NCBI GenBank assembly: GCA_963721405.1
Contig: CAVRJA010000004.1
Coordinates: 186,001 to 250,000 of the forward strand
Source: JAFNAG01 sp963721405
GTDB lineage: Bacteria; Acidobacteriota; UBA6911
Reading direction: 5' to 3'
Length of the DNA stretch: 64,000 nt
Shown here: piece after piece, positions 43,078 through 52,571 of the stretch
Layout of the letters: every line of letters begins with the position of its first letter
Position numbering within the stretch: position 1 is the stretch's first letter
The notes under the pieces: generated by a model
The model's database searches: none
What the model saw: the letters and a program-made list of their open reading frames with translations, nothing else
What the model was told of the DNA's origin: nothing
Translations under genes and position numbers: made by a program

Positions 43078-45363
43078 CTACTTCGTTGCGTTCTTCTTCA
43101 GATCGCCCTTCAGGTGCGAGTCATACCAACCGACGATGCGCCGGTGATAATCCCTCACTTCTTCGACGGTCACCGTCGGCATACCGTGGCCGCCATCCAT
43201 ATACTGCACCCACTCGACATCCTTGCCCAGCCGGCGCAGCGCGTAGTACATCTCCATCGCCTGGCGGGCGGGCACGTTCGTGTCCAGTTCTCCCGACATG
43301 AGCAGGAGCGGGGTCTTGATCCGGTCGGCGAACATGATCGCCGAGTGCTGGATGTATTTCTGAGGCTGTTGCCAGAGGGTCGCGCCGATGCGATCCTGGC
43401 TTTTTTCCGGGGCATGAATATTCCGCACGCCGAGGCGCGGGCTGTCGGTGTAGAAACTCACCATGTTGACCTTGCCGGAGATGTTGATGGCCGCCTTGAA
43501 TCGACTGGTCTGGGTGATCAGCAGATTTGTGGCATAGCCGCCGTAGCTCGTGCCCTGAACCCCTAACCGTTCCTCATCCGCGATTCTCATGTCGATCAGC
43601 TTGTTCGCGGCGGCTGTGACCCCTTTCTCCCAGGCCTCCCCGGGAAACCCGATCTCGAGGTTCACCGAAGGCTGCATCACCGCATAACCGTTTGCATTCA
43701 GGACGCTGATAGTCCCGTTGAAGGTGTCGTCAAAAAACTGCTCATAAATCAGGAAGATCGTCGGGACCTTCTGGCCGGCGGAATAATCCACGGGATAATA
43801 CAACACCCCGAAGAGTTTCTTGCCGTCGGCATCCAGGTACGGGATAAGCTCGGTTTTCCCGAGGCGTTTCGATTTAAGCTGAGGATTGCTGTCCGTGATT
43901 TTGCGGACAGATCTGAAGCCCGCGTCTGCAGTAAACAGGTCCGCCGGGCGGTTACCCTCGGCACACGCGAAGGCGAAGGTTCTCCCGTCTTCCGAAAGCC
44001 GGAAGTCGGAGTACAGCCTCCCGTCTTTGACCAGGTCTTCCAGCTTCTTGGACACCGAATTGTAGCGGGCCAGTCCGCGCTCCCATCTCGTCCGGGATGC
44101 AAAGCTCAGGTAGAGGATTTCCCCAGCCGGATCCCAATCGATTGCCTGGTAGCGTGTGGAGAGAGGATCATCTTCGCTCATGGCAGCAAACAGCTCTTTC
44201 GACCCGGTCGCCGCGTCCATCATCCAGAACCCTTTCTTGCTCGAAACCACGAGCCTCTCCCCCTTCGGACTCACCTGAACGACGTTGAACGACTCCTTCT
44301 CTTTCGCCTTGTCGGCATCTGTGGCCGGCGTTTCCGCGGCAGGCGTCTCTTTTTCGGTTTTTTCCTCCTTTCCCGTCAGCTGGCGGGGTTCCTTGTCATC
44401 GATGGAGGCGAAGAAAACGTCCCCTTTCTTCGCATAGGCATAGTGGCGGCTGTCACGCGACCAGACGATCCGGAGGTCCTTGGTGGACTTGATCACCGTG
44501 CGCGCCGGGCCGGCGCCCAGCGGCAGCAGTTGGACCTGGCTTTCGGTCCCGTTGATGACATCATAGTCGGTCTTCTTGGTTATGTCCTCGAAGTAGGTCA
44601 GGAAGGTACCGTCATGCGCCAGGTCCGTGGAATTCAACCTCTTTTCCGGCAGGACCTGGCGGGTCTGGCCGGATGCGATGTTGAAGGCCACGATCGAGCG
44701 GATTTGCGACGCGCGGCGCAGATCTTCCCACGCAAGGAAGGGTTCTTTACTGGAGTGGACTACGACCGGCCCTTTGGTTTCGTACCGGAATTGTTCGGCG
44801 GTCTTCCTGCGCCATTCTTCGCTGCGGAGTGAAAGGAACAACTGGTCGCCTGCCGGGGTCCATTCCAATCCAGTGTTTTCGGCGAGAATCTTGCCCGCCG
44901 GAAGGGGAACGGCGAGCAACTTGCCGGTCGCCCGTTCCCAGATCACGGGCTCATAGAGTTCCGCCTTCAGGACGGTCAGCGCCAGTTTGCTGCCATCGGG
45001 CGACCATTTCAAACTCCGAACCTGCCGTCTATCGGGAAACAGTCTCTGTGTCCGGACGGTCTGTGTGTCGATGATGAGGACGTCTGCAAGGGAAGGAGCG
45101 ACATAGGTGGGATCGCCGGAACGTGAATTGTCGATACCGATGCGGTCTCGAAGCGTGGACGATGTCGCCGCCAGCCAGCGGCCATCCTTGCTCAAGTCCG
45201 CCGCGCGCAAAGTCGCCACGTCGAGCATGTCATCCACGGTGAAAAGCGATCCTGCGGGCGCCTGGGTCCGGGCTCCCGCGGTGCGCGCAGGGGAAGCAGA
45301 CAGGGTTGTGAGCGCGAGAAGAAGCATGACGGCGCCGGAGCGCCCACGTAGTGTGCGCGGCAT
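43078..45363 (-). CDS. Secreted S9 peptidase (acylaminoacyl-peptidase/prolyl oligopeptidase type)
   Basis: 761 residues. Signal peptide near GAVMLLLALTTLSASPARTA. A beta-propeller (SLKWSPDGSKLALTVLKAEL, GLEWTPAGDQLFLSLRSEEW, IDWDPAGEILYLSFASRTRW) is followed by the alpha/beta hydrolase: RLGVQGTSYGGYATNLLI (Ser nucleophile in GTSYGG), D in SGELDTNVPARQ and H in YMDGGHGMPTV. A Lys/Glu-rich insert about 360-390 lies between propeller blades. It would cleave oligopeptides in the periplasm. Divergent from the M28 peptidase. Confidence 0.92.
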   Translation of the reverse strand: MPRTLRGRSGAVMLLLALTTLSASPARTAGARTQAPAGSLFTVDDMLDVATLRAADLSKDGRWLAATSSTLRDRIGIDNSRSGDPTYVAPSLADVLIIDTQTVRTQRLFPDRRQVRSLKWSPDGSKLALTVLKAELYEPVIWERATGKLLAVPLPAGKILAENTGLEWTPAGDQLFLSLRSEEWRRKTAEQFRYETKGPVVVHSSKEPFLAWEDLRRASQIRSIVAFNIASGQTRQVLPEKRLNSTDLAHDGTFLTYFEDITKKTDYDVINGTESQVQLLPLGAGPARTVIKSTKDLRIVWSRDSRHYAYAKKGDVFFASIDDKEPRQLTGKEEKTEKETPAAETPATDADKAKEKESFNVVQVSPKGERLVVSSKKGFWMMDAATGSKELFAAMSEDDPLSTRYQAIDWDPAGEILYLSFASRTRWERGLARYNSVSKKLEDLVKDGRLYSDFRLSEDGRTFAFACAEGNRPADLFTADAGFRSVRKITDSNPQLKSKRLGKTELIPYLDADGKKLFGVLYYPVDYSAGQKVPTIFLIYEQFFDDTFNGTISVLNANGYAVMQPSVNLEIGFPGEAWEKGVTAAANKLIDMRIADEERLGVQGTSYGGYATNLLITQTSRFKAAINISGKVNMVSFYTDSPRLGVRNIHAPEKSQDRIGATLWQQPQKYIQHSAIMFADRIKTPLLLMSGELDTNVPARQAMEMYYALRRLGKDVEWVQYMDGGHGMPTVTVEEVRDYHRRIVGWYDSHLKGDLKKNATK

Positions 45364-45529
45364 AATTTCACTCCTTTGTTCAAATTGCGTCCTGTAGACC
45401 GTGAATCAGACATGATGTGCAATAGTAAAGTTGCTCTTGCGACTGCGAAACACACGGTACGGCATAGCGGCAGCCAAAATCAAACGCAAAGACTCGCTAT
45501 GACCGCAGTGTTGAATATCGCAGGCAAGA

Positions 45530-45594
45530 CCGCCACGACGAAATACACGAAAGACACGAAACCTATTTCGTGTTTTTCGTGTATTTCGTGGTCG
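45530..45594. repeat. Hairpin with ACACGAAA-type repeat arms
   Basis: 45532-45561 (units like ACACGAAA) pairs with 45565-45594 (units like TTTCGTGT) around a 3-base loop, in the divergent spacer between two peptidase genes. Such CACGAAATACACGAAA hairpins are widespread in environmental genomes and give Thr/Lys/Asn shadow ORFs. Remainder of 45364-45766 holds no gene. Confidence 0.75.
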
Positions 45595-45766
45595 AACCAA
45601 ATGGCCACTCACCAATGAACCGGTCTTCCCGGCGGGAAGATTACGTGTACGCTCTTCAGGCCTCTCATGCTATCTTCGCGCAGTCAAATCGGCGGCAATT
45701 ACACATTAATCATCCTCCTCCAAACGAGGGGGGAATGCGGAACACCTGCAACCGGAAGGAACAGCC

Positions 45767-48028
45767 ATGCGATTCACCACTAATCCTCTCACTCGACGTC
45801 TGACTGCGTATCTCGTCATCGTGCTGACGGCGGCCATCTGGTGCGCCGGCCTCACGGCACAGGGTCCGGCAGACCGTTGTGTCGTGCCGGCGAATATTCG
45901 TGATGCGATCCTCAATGAGACATCGGGCGAGGAGGCGTATGAACACGTGCAAATCCTCGCCGTAAACCGCGACCGGCAGGCGGACGAATACTCGAACGCG
46001 TACTTCGAATCGGGCTACCTCGAGAAGATGGCCAGGCAGTACGGGTTGTCTGACGTGCAGATGGAGTTTTTCCCGACCCGGGACGCATGGGACGCCGAGG
46101 AAGCGGACCTGTGGCTCATGCAGCCGACGAAGAAAAAACTCGCCAGCCTGAACATGGTTCCCACGGCACTCGCCCAGGGGAGCCAGAATGCCGACGTGGA
46201 AACCGAACTCGTCTACGTCGGCCAGGGACGCGAAGCCGACTATGCGGGAAAGGACGTCAAGGGGAAGGTCGTCCTCGGGAGCGGCAGCGTCGGCCAGGCG
46301 TTCACGAGCGGCATGCAGCGCGGCGCCGCCGGCGCCCTGGGCACGGGCAGCGCGGGCGTGAGCGCGAATTCGGCCGGGTACACGCTGGATCAGCTGGGCT
46401 GGTCGAGCGTCTCCCCGCGCCCCGAGACGGGAGGCTTCGGGTTTGTGTTGTCACTCCGGCAGTTTTACGAGTTGCGCGACTACCTCGACCGCGGGCAAAA
46501 GGTGGTCGTGAAAGCCCACGTGCGGACCAAGACTTACCCGGGCAGGATGAACGTCGTTTCGGCCTCGATCCCGGGAACCGATCCCAACGCCGGCGAGTTG
46601 ATCACGGTGGCCCACGCCTACGAGACCATCGCCACGCCCGGGGCGAATGACAACTGCACGGGCGTCGCGACGATCCTGGAAGTGGGCCGCACCCTTGCCC
46701 GCCTGATCAGGAACGGCGACCTGCCGCGGCCCAAGCGTACCATCCGGTTTGTCTGGGGACCCGAGATTTCGGGATCGACCGCCTTCATGAACAAGCATCC
46801 CGAACTACAGGACAAGCTGATTGCGGCGCTTAACTTTGACATGACCGGCGCCAACCTGAAACTGACCGACGGCTATCTGCGCATGAAGATGACGCCGGAC
46901 TCGCTGCCGAGTTACCTGAACGACCTGATGGCAAGTCTGTTGCAGTTCGTCGATCAAACCGAGGTCCGGACCCAGCAGGGGGACAACGGCCAGTTCAACT
47001 ATCGCATGTGCCCCGTCGCCGCGATCACGTCTGGGAGCGATCACTCGGTCTTCAACAGTGGCGGCATCCCGGCAATGCAGTTCAACCACTGGCCCGACAA
47101 CTTCTACCACAGCAGCCACGACCGAATCATCTACGTCGATCCCACCGAATTGAAGCGCACCAGTTTCATGGCCGCGGCGGCCTTCTACTACCTCGCGTCG
47201 GCCGGAACGACGGAAGCACGCGCCCTCGCGTGGGAAGCAGCGACCAACGGGCAGAAGTGGATCGCGGAAGTGACCCGCCAGTCCATCCGGTTGTTAGGCG
47301 ACGATCCCGCCAAACTCTATGACCAGTACAAGGCCGCCCAGATCAAAGTCGACGGGGCTTTCAACCGCGCCAAAGGGGGCGTCGAATCGGTGCTGACCCT
47401 GGCAAAGGACGCCGGCCTCGCCGCCGGTCTCAACCCGCTGGTTGCTACCCTGGAATCCGCGCGCACTGTCAACTCGAGAATCGTCGAGGCCGCTTACAGG
47501 GATCGTTGCGCCGCTCTCGGTGCCACGCCGGCCGCCATCACCATGACCGACAAGGAACAGGAGTACTCGTTGATGGTGCCGCGGCGCCTGTTCAAAATCT
47601 ATTCGGAAGAGGCCCAGAAGCGCAGCCAGGGGCGCGGCCGCGGGCAGGGCGCCGGCGCGCCTCCGGGGGCGGCGGGGGGCGCAACCGAGGCGCCGGCCGG
47701 GCAAGGACGGGGCCAGCAGGCGCAACCGGCAGGAGGCCGCGGTGGTCGTGGCGGCGTGCCGGGGCTCCCGGGGCTGTCAAATAGCGAAATCAACATCGCC
47801 ATCGACGGCACGCGCAGCATTCTCGACATCTACAACCTGGTTCGGGCCGAGTGCGGCAACCTGGTCACCGGCAACGCCGAAATGAAGTTCGCCTATGTGC
47901 TGTCGCCGGATGCGCCGGACGTGACCCTGGAAGGGGTGGCCACCGCGATCCTGAACCTCGAAAAGACCGGCGTCGTGGAGATCAGAAAACTCCCGCCGCC
48001 AGCCCCGGAAAAGTCGAAAGAGAAATAG
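45767..48028 (+). CDS. Secreted M28-family zinc peptidase with PA-type insert
   Basis: 753 residues. Signal peptide region TAYLVIVLTAAIWCAGLTAQ. A PA-like domain (about 135-250) precedes the M28 catalytic domain. Zinc ligands fit H in TVAHAYET, D in PGANDNCTGVA, E in VWGPEISGSTAF, D in ALNFDMTGAN and H in FYHSSHDRIIY. After the catalytic domain comes a helical region and a Gly/Arg/Gln-rich low-complexity stretch (about 620-665). Aminopeptidase-type activity on exported peptides is expected. Four secreted peptidases in the window suggest a protein-degrading lifestyle. Confidence 0.9.
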   Translation: MRFTTNPLTRRLTAYLVIVLTAAIWCAGLTAQGPADRCVVPANIRDAILNETSGEEAYEHVQILAVNRDRQADEYSNAYFESGYLEKMARQYGLSDVQMEFFPTRDAWDAEEADLWLMQPTKKKLASLNMVPTALAQGSQNADVETELVYVGQGREADYAGKDVKGKVVLGSGSVGQAFTSGMQRGAAGALGTGSAGVSANSAGYTLDQLGWSSVSPRPETGGFGFVLSLRQFYELRDYLDRGQKVVVKAHVRTKTYPGRMNVVSASIPGTDPNAGELITVAHAYETIATPGANDNCTGVATILEVGRTLARLIRNGDLPRPKRTIRFVWGPEISGSTAFMNKHPELQDKLIAALNFDMTGANLKLTDGYLRMKMTPDSLPSYLNDLMASLLQFVDQTEVRTQQGDNGQFNYRMCPVAAITSGSDHSVFNSGGIPAMQFNHWPDNFYHSSHDRIIYVDPTELKRTSFMAAAAFYYLASAGTTEARALAWEAATNGQKWIAEVTRQSIRLLGDDPAKLYDQYKAAQIKVDGAFNRAKGGVESVLTLAKDAGLAAGLNPLVATLESARTVNSRIVEAAYRDRCAALGATPAAITMTDKEQEYSLMVPRRLFKIYSEEAQKRSQGRGRGQGAGAPPGAAGGATEAPAGQGRGQQAQPAGGRGGRGGVPGLPGLSNSEINIAIDGTRSILDIYNLVRAECGNLVTGNAEMKFAYVLSPDAPDVTLEGVATAILNLEKTGVVEIRKLPPPAPEKSKEK

Positions 48029-48084
48029 GTCCAGACAGGAGCAAACCTCCCTGAGCCCAAGTACCGCTGTCCGGCCTTAGGATT

Positions 48085-48516
48085 TCAGCGTGCACGTACG
48101 GGGTCGAAAACGGGGACTCTGCATTTCTTTGCCGCCTTCACGAGAGATGCATCCCGAGTACAGAGAGGCAGATCCAGCCTCATCGCGAGGTCCAGGTAGG
48201 AAGCGTCGTAGGTCGAAAGCCCGTGCTCCCGCGCGAGGGAAACGACCTCCTTGAGCATCCGATCGGGAGTTTCCTGCTCCACGGTGATCGGCAGGCCGCC
48301 CAGCAACGCAAGAAAACGGACGACGGAAGCCTCGCTAAGACGCCTCTTTCTTTCTGCGACAAGCAGCGCATTTCCCGCCTCGAGAGGCCAGACGGCGGGT
48401 ACAAATGCTTTCCCGGTTTCGAGACTTTCGAGGACCTCCTGCGCATAGCCGTTTCCCTCGTCCTCGAAACACCATGACATGACCACCGAGTTATCGACGA
48501 CGAAGCGAACGGACAT
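48085..48516 (-). CDS. PIN-domain toxin (VapC-like), second pair
   Basis: 143 residues. PIN landmarks: D in RFVVDNSVVMSWCFEDEGN, E in VWPLEAGNALLVAERK, D in TYDASYLDLAMRLDLPLCT and D in CTRDASLVKAAKK. Start overlaps the antitoxin stop by one base (TGATG). As a family it acts as a ribonuclease held inactive by the antitoxin. Confidence 0.92.
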   Translation of the reverse strand: MSVRFVVDNSVVMSWCFEDEGNGYAQEVLESLETGKAFVPAVWPLEAGNALLVAERKRRLSEASVVRFLALLGGLPITVEQETPDRMLKEVVSLAREHGLSTYDASYLDLAMRLDLPLCTRDASLVKAAKKCRVPVFDPVRAR

Positions 48517-48755
48517 CAGCGCCTTCCTTCCTCGATCATTTCGCGAATGGATAGCCCCCCGAGGGGGCGGCCGCGGCGAAACCGCTTCAGCTGGTCAATC
48601 ACTTCGCGCACCGGTGTTTTCTTCGACGGATCGGCGGGCTGCAAGGTCGCAACAGGGACGCCGTGCCTCGTGATCGTTATCTTTTCCCCCTTGGCAACAC
48701 GCTCCAGCAGTTGGGTAAGATGCGTTTTCGCCTCATAGGCTCCTACGGTTTCCAT
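48516..48755 (-). CDS. Phd/YefM-type antitoxin, second pair
   Basis: 79 residues from ATG 48755 (GGAG 7 bases upstream). METVGAYEAKTHLTQLLERV is the typical Phd start and GEKITITRHGVPVATLQPAD completes the DNA-binding fold; the C-terminal tail (PLGGLSIREMIEEGRR) should bind the toxin. Directly upstream are direct repeats (48775-48795) that may be its operator. Confidence 0.92.
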   Translation of the reverse strand: METVGAYEAKTHLTQLLERVAKGEKITITRHGVPVATLQPADPSKKTPVREVIDQLKRFRRGRPLGGLSIREMIEEGRR

Positions 48756-48774
48756 AAGATCTCTCCCAATCAAA

Positions 48775-48795
48775 CCGGTCTAATACCAGTCTAAT
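48775..48795. promoter_or_regulatory. Direct repeat, possible antitoxin operator/promoter
   Basis: CCGGTCTAAT and CCAGTCTAAT follow each other with an 11-base period, 20 bases upstream of the antitoxin start. One helical turn spacing fits two antitoxin dimers or promoter elements. The rest of the spacer to 49060 shows no gene. Confidence 0.35.
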
Positions 48796-49060
48796 TGATA
48801 GTGATGAAAAATGCGAGCCGATTCACCGGGCTTTCGCCGGAACAGAAGCGCCTCGACACAGCGGCAGGCCTTGGCGAAAGTCCCCAGGCCTGGACAACTT
48901 GGCTGGAGGCGAGCCGCAGCCGGCCGGCCTCTCGCTGAGGTAAGGCGCGGGCTGAAGCCCGGCGCAAGAGATTCTTCGATTTCGATGAAGGGTCCTTTGC
49001 GGCCGGGGGAGTGTTTGCAAGTTAGGATGAAACCCGCCGGAATCAGAATAGCGTGCCAAG

Positions 49061-49606
49061 TCAATTCAGCTTGGTTGCCGTTACCTCCAGCTGGAATCGG
49101 CGCTTGCTGCCGGGATCGTCCGCGCTGCTGATAAGAGTGGCTTTGCCCAGGGGTAGCAGAGTGTAGGCATTGAGACTGATGGTACGGAATACCGGCAGTA
49201 CCATTTTGTTGACCACGTCCTGTCCCGGGGCAATGACACTACTAATTGAACCGTTCATCTGGAGTATGGGACCGCTGTCCGATTCTGCAAGCCTGCAATC
49301 GAGGTTGACGCCGACGGTCCTATAGCTGACGGAGGCTGGTTTCTCCCCGGCTGTGGTGTTGACGATCGGAGTTTCATTTCCTGCCCGCACACTTGCTCCC
49401 CCTCCTCTGCCTTCACCGCTCGACAACCACATGCTATAGCTGCGGGTGTTCATTAATTTGGTGTCCTCCAATTCCCGCAGCACCAGATCCAGGCGGTAGA
49501 ACGACACCTCCTGTTTGGCCGGAGTCTGTTGTGCAATCGCCGGGACGGCAGCTATCAGTGCAATTACGATCACTGGTCCCCAAATGCAACGCATTTTCCT
49601 ATTCAT
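49061..49606 (-). CDS. Secreted protein of an ECF sigma operon, unknown function
   Basis: 181 residues. Signal peptide MRCIWGPVIVIALIAAVPAI. The rest is beta-rich: VSFYRLDLVLRELEDTKLMN, ASVSYRTVGVNLDCRLAESD, RTISLNAYTLLPLGKATLIS, RRFQLEVTATKLN. Lies 9 bases downstream of the anti-sigma-like gene on the same strand, so it is probably co-expressed with the sigma factor. It could sense or report an envelope condition; no family recognised. Confidence 0.7.
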   Translation of the reverse strand: MNRKMRCIWGPVIVIALIAAVPAIAQQTPAKQEVSFYRLDLVLRELEDTKLMNTRSYSMWLSSGEGRGGGASVRAGNETPIVNTTAGEKPASVSYRTVGVNLDCRLAESDSGPILQMNGSISSVIAPGQDVVNKMVLPVFRTISLNAYTLLPLGKATLISSADDPGSKRRFQLEVTATKLN

Positions 49607-49615
49607 GGTCTTTCC

Positions 49616-50251
49616 TCACTTCCTCGGATCTCCCGTTTCAACGGGCAATGGTTCGATTTTGATGGGTGCAATTTCAAGTTTCGGAATCTCGAGCAAGGGG
49701 ATCTCGAGTTTGAGAACTTCGATCGGACGAGCTGCATTCTCGTCCGCGAGGCCGGCGATGCCCCCCTCAGAAGCAAAGCGCGCGTAAGCCAACAGCAGCC
49801 GTTCCTGATCTGACAGGCCGGCAGATGGAAACGTGTCCTGGCGGGGCAACCGTGTGCGGGCAATTTCGGGTGTGGAAGTTCTTGACTTCCCCGCGTTGCG
49901 GGAGCCAGGCGATCCTGCAATTCGTTCCGACGGCTGTCTTGCGAGCGCGGGCACGCTGCCGACGTCCGGATTCGGACCAGCCGTCTCTCCCCGCTTGTCC
50001 TGGAAGACAATACTTTGCGCACGACGGTCGTGAAAACGCACGAGGAACACAGACATTAGGAAGATGAAGGCCGCGCCGGCGGCCGCGGTCACGATTTGCC
50101 AGCGGCGCCACCAGGGTCGCGGCCTCAGCCGGCTGTGAAGCCTGGCCACGGTCCGCGCTTCCAGTCCCGGGCGCGCTTTGGCTCGTCCGAAATCGGCGGC
50201 AGCCTGGTCGAGCCACTCGTCCAATCGTTTGTCCAGCTGCTCACGGTCCAT
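49616..50251 (-). CDS. Membrane anti-sigma-like protein with LEIP repeats
   Basis: 211 residues from ATG 50251, overlapping the sigma stop by 11 bases. N-terminal cytoplasmic helical part (LDKRLDEWLDQAAADFGRAK), one membrane helix (IVTAAAGAAFIFLMSVFLVR, about 52-72), and an outside part ending with EVLKLEIPLLEIPKLEIAPI. The layout is that of an anti-sigma factor though no zinc His-x3-Cys-x2-Cys motif is present. It likely holds the neighbouring ECF sigma at the membrane. Confidence 0.75.
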   Translation of the reverse strand: MDREQLDKRLDEWLDQAAADFGRAKARPGLEARTVARLHSRLRPRPWWRRWQIVTAAAGAAFIFLMSVFLVRFHDRRAQSIVFQDKRGETAGPNPDVGSVPALARQPSERIAGSPGSRNAGKSRTSTPEIARTRLPRQDTFPSAGLSDQERLLLAYARFASEGGIAGLADENAARPIEVLKLEIPLLEIPKLEIAPIKIEPLPVETGDPRK

Positions 50252-50801
50252 GCTTCCCCTCCACGAGGGCGGCGAGTTTCTCCTTGAGGAGCTTTCGTGA
50301 TCGAAACAACCGATCACGCACCGAGGACTCCGAGATCCCGAGGACCTCGGCGGCTTCGGCGGATGTCATCCCTTCGACGGAAAGAAGAGTGAAGGTCTCC
50401 CGAAGGTCTCCGGGAAGCGACTGGAGCAGGCGTGCAAGCAGTGTCTCCCGTTCCTTCATGAGCAACAATTCCTCGGCTCCCATTTCCTTTGCCGGAGACG
50501 ATTCGATCAGATTCTCGTAATCATCGCGTCGTCGGGAATCGGATCGCTGGTGCAGCCTGTTCACCGCAAGCCGCCATGCAATTCTGGCCAGCCAGGCCCG
50601 CATCCGTTCCACTTTCTCCGTCTCTCCGGAGCGGAAGGCCCGAAGAAATGTCTCCTGAACGACATCTTCGGCGTCTTCGGCATTCCGTAGAACCGCATAG
50701 GCGACATTGAGGACGAAACGGGCGTGGGCATACACCAGTGCGTCGAAGTCGACGGCACCGGCATGCGTCAACGGCATTTCGGCCAAAATCACGTTCTCCA
50801 T
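50241..50801 (-). CDS. ECF RNA polymerase sigma factor
   Basis: 186 residues from ATG 50801 (the frame to 50828 is possible). Region 2 is seen in DALVYAHARFVLNVAYAVLR then NAEDAEDVVQETFLRAFRSG and ERMRAWLARIAWRLAVNRLH; region 4 in LPGDLRETFTLLSVEGMTSA and EAAEVLGISESSVRDRLFRS. Two-domain ECF size. It directs transcription of a small envelope or stress regulon and is followed by an overlapping membrane anti-sigma gene and a secreted protein. Confidence 0.93.
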   Translation of the reverse strand: MENVILAEMPLTHAGAVDFDALVYAHARFVLNVAYAVLRNAEDAEDVVQETFLRAFRSGETEKVERMRAWLARIAWRLAVNRLHQRSDSRRRDDYENLIESSPAKEMGAEELLLMKERETLLARLLQSLPGDLRETFTLLSVEGMTSAEAAEVLGISESSVRDRLFRSRKLLKEKLAALVEGKHGP

Positions 50802-51164
50802 GGCGGCGGCTCGCAAAGCAACCCTCACTCATACAGACAAAGCCGCAGGCCAGAGTGTCGGAAATATTTTTCGCTATGTTAGATACGAACCCATTCCGAG
50901 AGATACTACGCCGCAATGTGTGCATGACCACACAAATCGTGACTTGTTTGGAACCACAAAGTCCTCGAAGACCTCAAAGGACTTGGCTACGATTGGTCTC
51001 GGGGAAGCGGCTCGTGCTGAGTGCACGGCACGGGATGGGCAATTGAGATCTGCATCCGCATCACGTTTGGAGGTCTCAGGCGCAACCGGCCACTGTTCGT
51101 GCGTATCTGGCTTATACGGTTGCCGCCGCGTCGCATGGCCGGAAGGACCAGAGTAGTCGGGCTG
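50802..51164. other. Spacer upstream of the sigma operon
   Basis: Contains the presumed promoters of the sigma operon and the 3' end of the convergent zinc-ribbon gene; no supported gene. Frames of about 75 codons here have no domain. Confidence 0.4.
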
Positions 51165-51914
51165 TCAATGCGGAAGCCTTCGCCAGATGCCGGCGAGAAT
51201 GCGGAACAGTGGATCCGAATCTGCACCTGGGGCAGTGCCCGGTGAGTCGCCTGCCAATCGCGAGAGCCTGGTAAGGGTGCGCTGTTCTTCGCGCAGGTGC
51301 ATTTTCTCCTCTGCCAGCTTGGCCCGCTCGCGCTCGCGGGCTTTTTTGAGTCCTCCGTCCCGAATGAACAGCACGATCCGCCTGAGTTCGTTCTGATCAA
51401 ACCAGGTTCCGTGTGCCTTGCACCAATCGACGACCACACCGGAACAGCCGGCAAAGTTGTTCCTGTTCATGAGCTTGCCGCATTCGGGACAAGGCACGTA
51501 GACTCTTGTCCCCTTGCGGATCTTGTCCACCGCGCGAGGCACAAAATCAAAGCTTATCACCGCTTCCTGATTTTCCTGGTCGGTGCAGATCGCCTGGAGC
51601 GTGTCCCTTTCCACCCAGAGACCGCCGCACTGCTCGCATTCCCGTAAGGCTCTCCCGCTTAATTCGACCAGAACCAGTCCCACAGCACACCGAGGGCACT
51701 CGAGGACCTGTGGCCGCGGCGTGTCGCCGGCAGAACTCTTGACGCCGCAGGCAGGACAATGCGTCATGCCGGCAAAGATCGCGCCGTAGCACGAAGGGCA
51801 TACGCGGGTCGCCAGAGTTGAATTGCAGTAAGCGCAACGGACGCTGTCCGGAGCGGCACCGGCACCACAATTCGGGCAGTTGTAGATTCCACGATGGATG
51901 GCAGTTTCGTTCAT
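51165..51914 (-). CDS. Zinc-ribbon protein (zf-TFIIB type)
   Basis: 249 residues from ATG 51914. Successive zinc knuckles: CPNCGAG...CAYC, CPSC...CPAC, CPRC...CEQCGGLWVERD, CPECGKLMNR...WCKAHGTWFD. CEQCGGLWVERDTLQ and GTWFDQNELRRIV are the zf-TFIIB signature, occurring twice. A charged coiled coil (ARERERAKLAEEKMHLREEQ, about 195-225) and a short tail end the protein. Bacterial versions are uncharacterised; metal-dependent RNA or protein binding is plausible. Alone on its strand here. Confidence 0.85.
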   Translation of the reverse strand: MNETAIHRGIYNCPNCGAGAAPDSVRCAYCNSTLATRVCPSCYGAIFAGMTHCPACGVKSSAGDTPRPQVLECPRCAVGLVLVELSGRALRECEQCGGLWVERDTLQAICTDQENQEAVISFDFVPRAVDKIRKGTRVYVPCPECGKLMNRNNFAGCSGVVVDWCKAHGTWFDQNELRRIVLFIRDGGLKKARERERAKLAEEKMHLREEQRTLTRLSRLAGDSPGTAPGADSDPLFRILAGIWRRLPH

Positions 51915-52021
51915 CAGGTCTGGAACTCCAATACCGGGCACGCTGCCCGCTTCTGCCAAGAAATCGGAAGGTCCTGCGGGCGACTTTAGTAGAAACAGAA
52001 GTTGATGCCCTCAATTGACCT

Positions 52022-52252
52022 TTGCACGGCGTTTTCACTGATTCAGCGGCTTTTAACAAGAAGGTGCGCCTGTTGTGGATCGGCGCCGGCACCATGGAAG
52101 AATCGATGTACAAGGGGGCGCAGGCGATGCACGGAGGCCTAGACCAGTCGGGCATCAAGAACGTCTTCTTCGAGTCAAAAGAAACCTCCCACGAATTTCA
52201 GACCTGGCGCCGGAGCCTGTACGAATTCGCATCCCGGCTATTCCGTAACTGA
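52022..52252 (+). pseudogene. C-terminal remnant of an esterase (CE1/enterochelin-esterase type)
   Basis: The frame reads FTDSAAFNKKVRLLWIGAGT, MEESMYKGAQAMHGGLDQSG, IKNVFFESKETSHEFQTWRR, SLYEFASRLFRN then TGA. It fits the end of secreted feruloyl- or enterochelin-esterase-like hydrolases, where SHEFQTWR carries the catalytic His. The nucleophile region is absent and no earlier part is found. The rest of 51915-52571 holds no gene. Confidence 0.7.
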
Positions 52253-52571
52253 CAGAGCATCGAGGAGCGGAGCAGGAAAGTCCGTGGCCTAAGCCTGCTG
52301 AGGGCTATGCACGCTGGAGGGGGTTCCGTTGGCGCCTGTGCGTTTTGGGGGCCCCAAAGCTGACAGAGATGCAACTCGCTGTCGGTGTCGCGATCGCAAT
52401 CGGTTGTCGGCATTTCGACAATCACTCGCAGATTCCCGCATCGCGGAACAGGCGACCCTTCTCCTTCACGATGTCCAGTGTATCTTCCGCCGCCCTGATC
52501 GGGCTATAATGCCCTCACACCCGAAGCGGGGCGGTTCTACCTCAGCGGGGCGCGCCCCGGAGGAGACAGAC

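Noticed and set aside
51021..51245. 74-codon plus-strand frame
   Set aside because: No domain and overlaps the end of the zinc-ribbon gene on the other strand.
52329..52571. N-terminal extension of glgC
   Set aside because: The extension has no homology, and AGGAGA with the family start MAERTLAVIMAGG lies at 52572.
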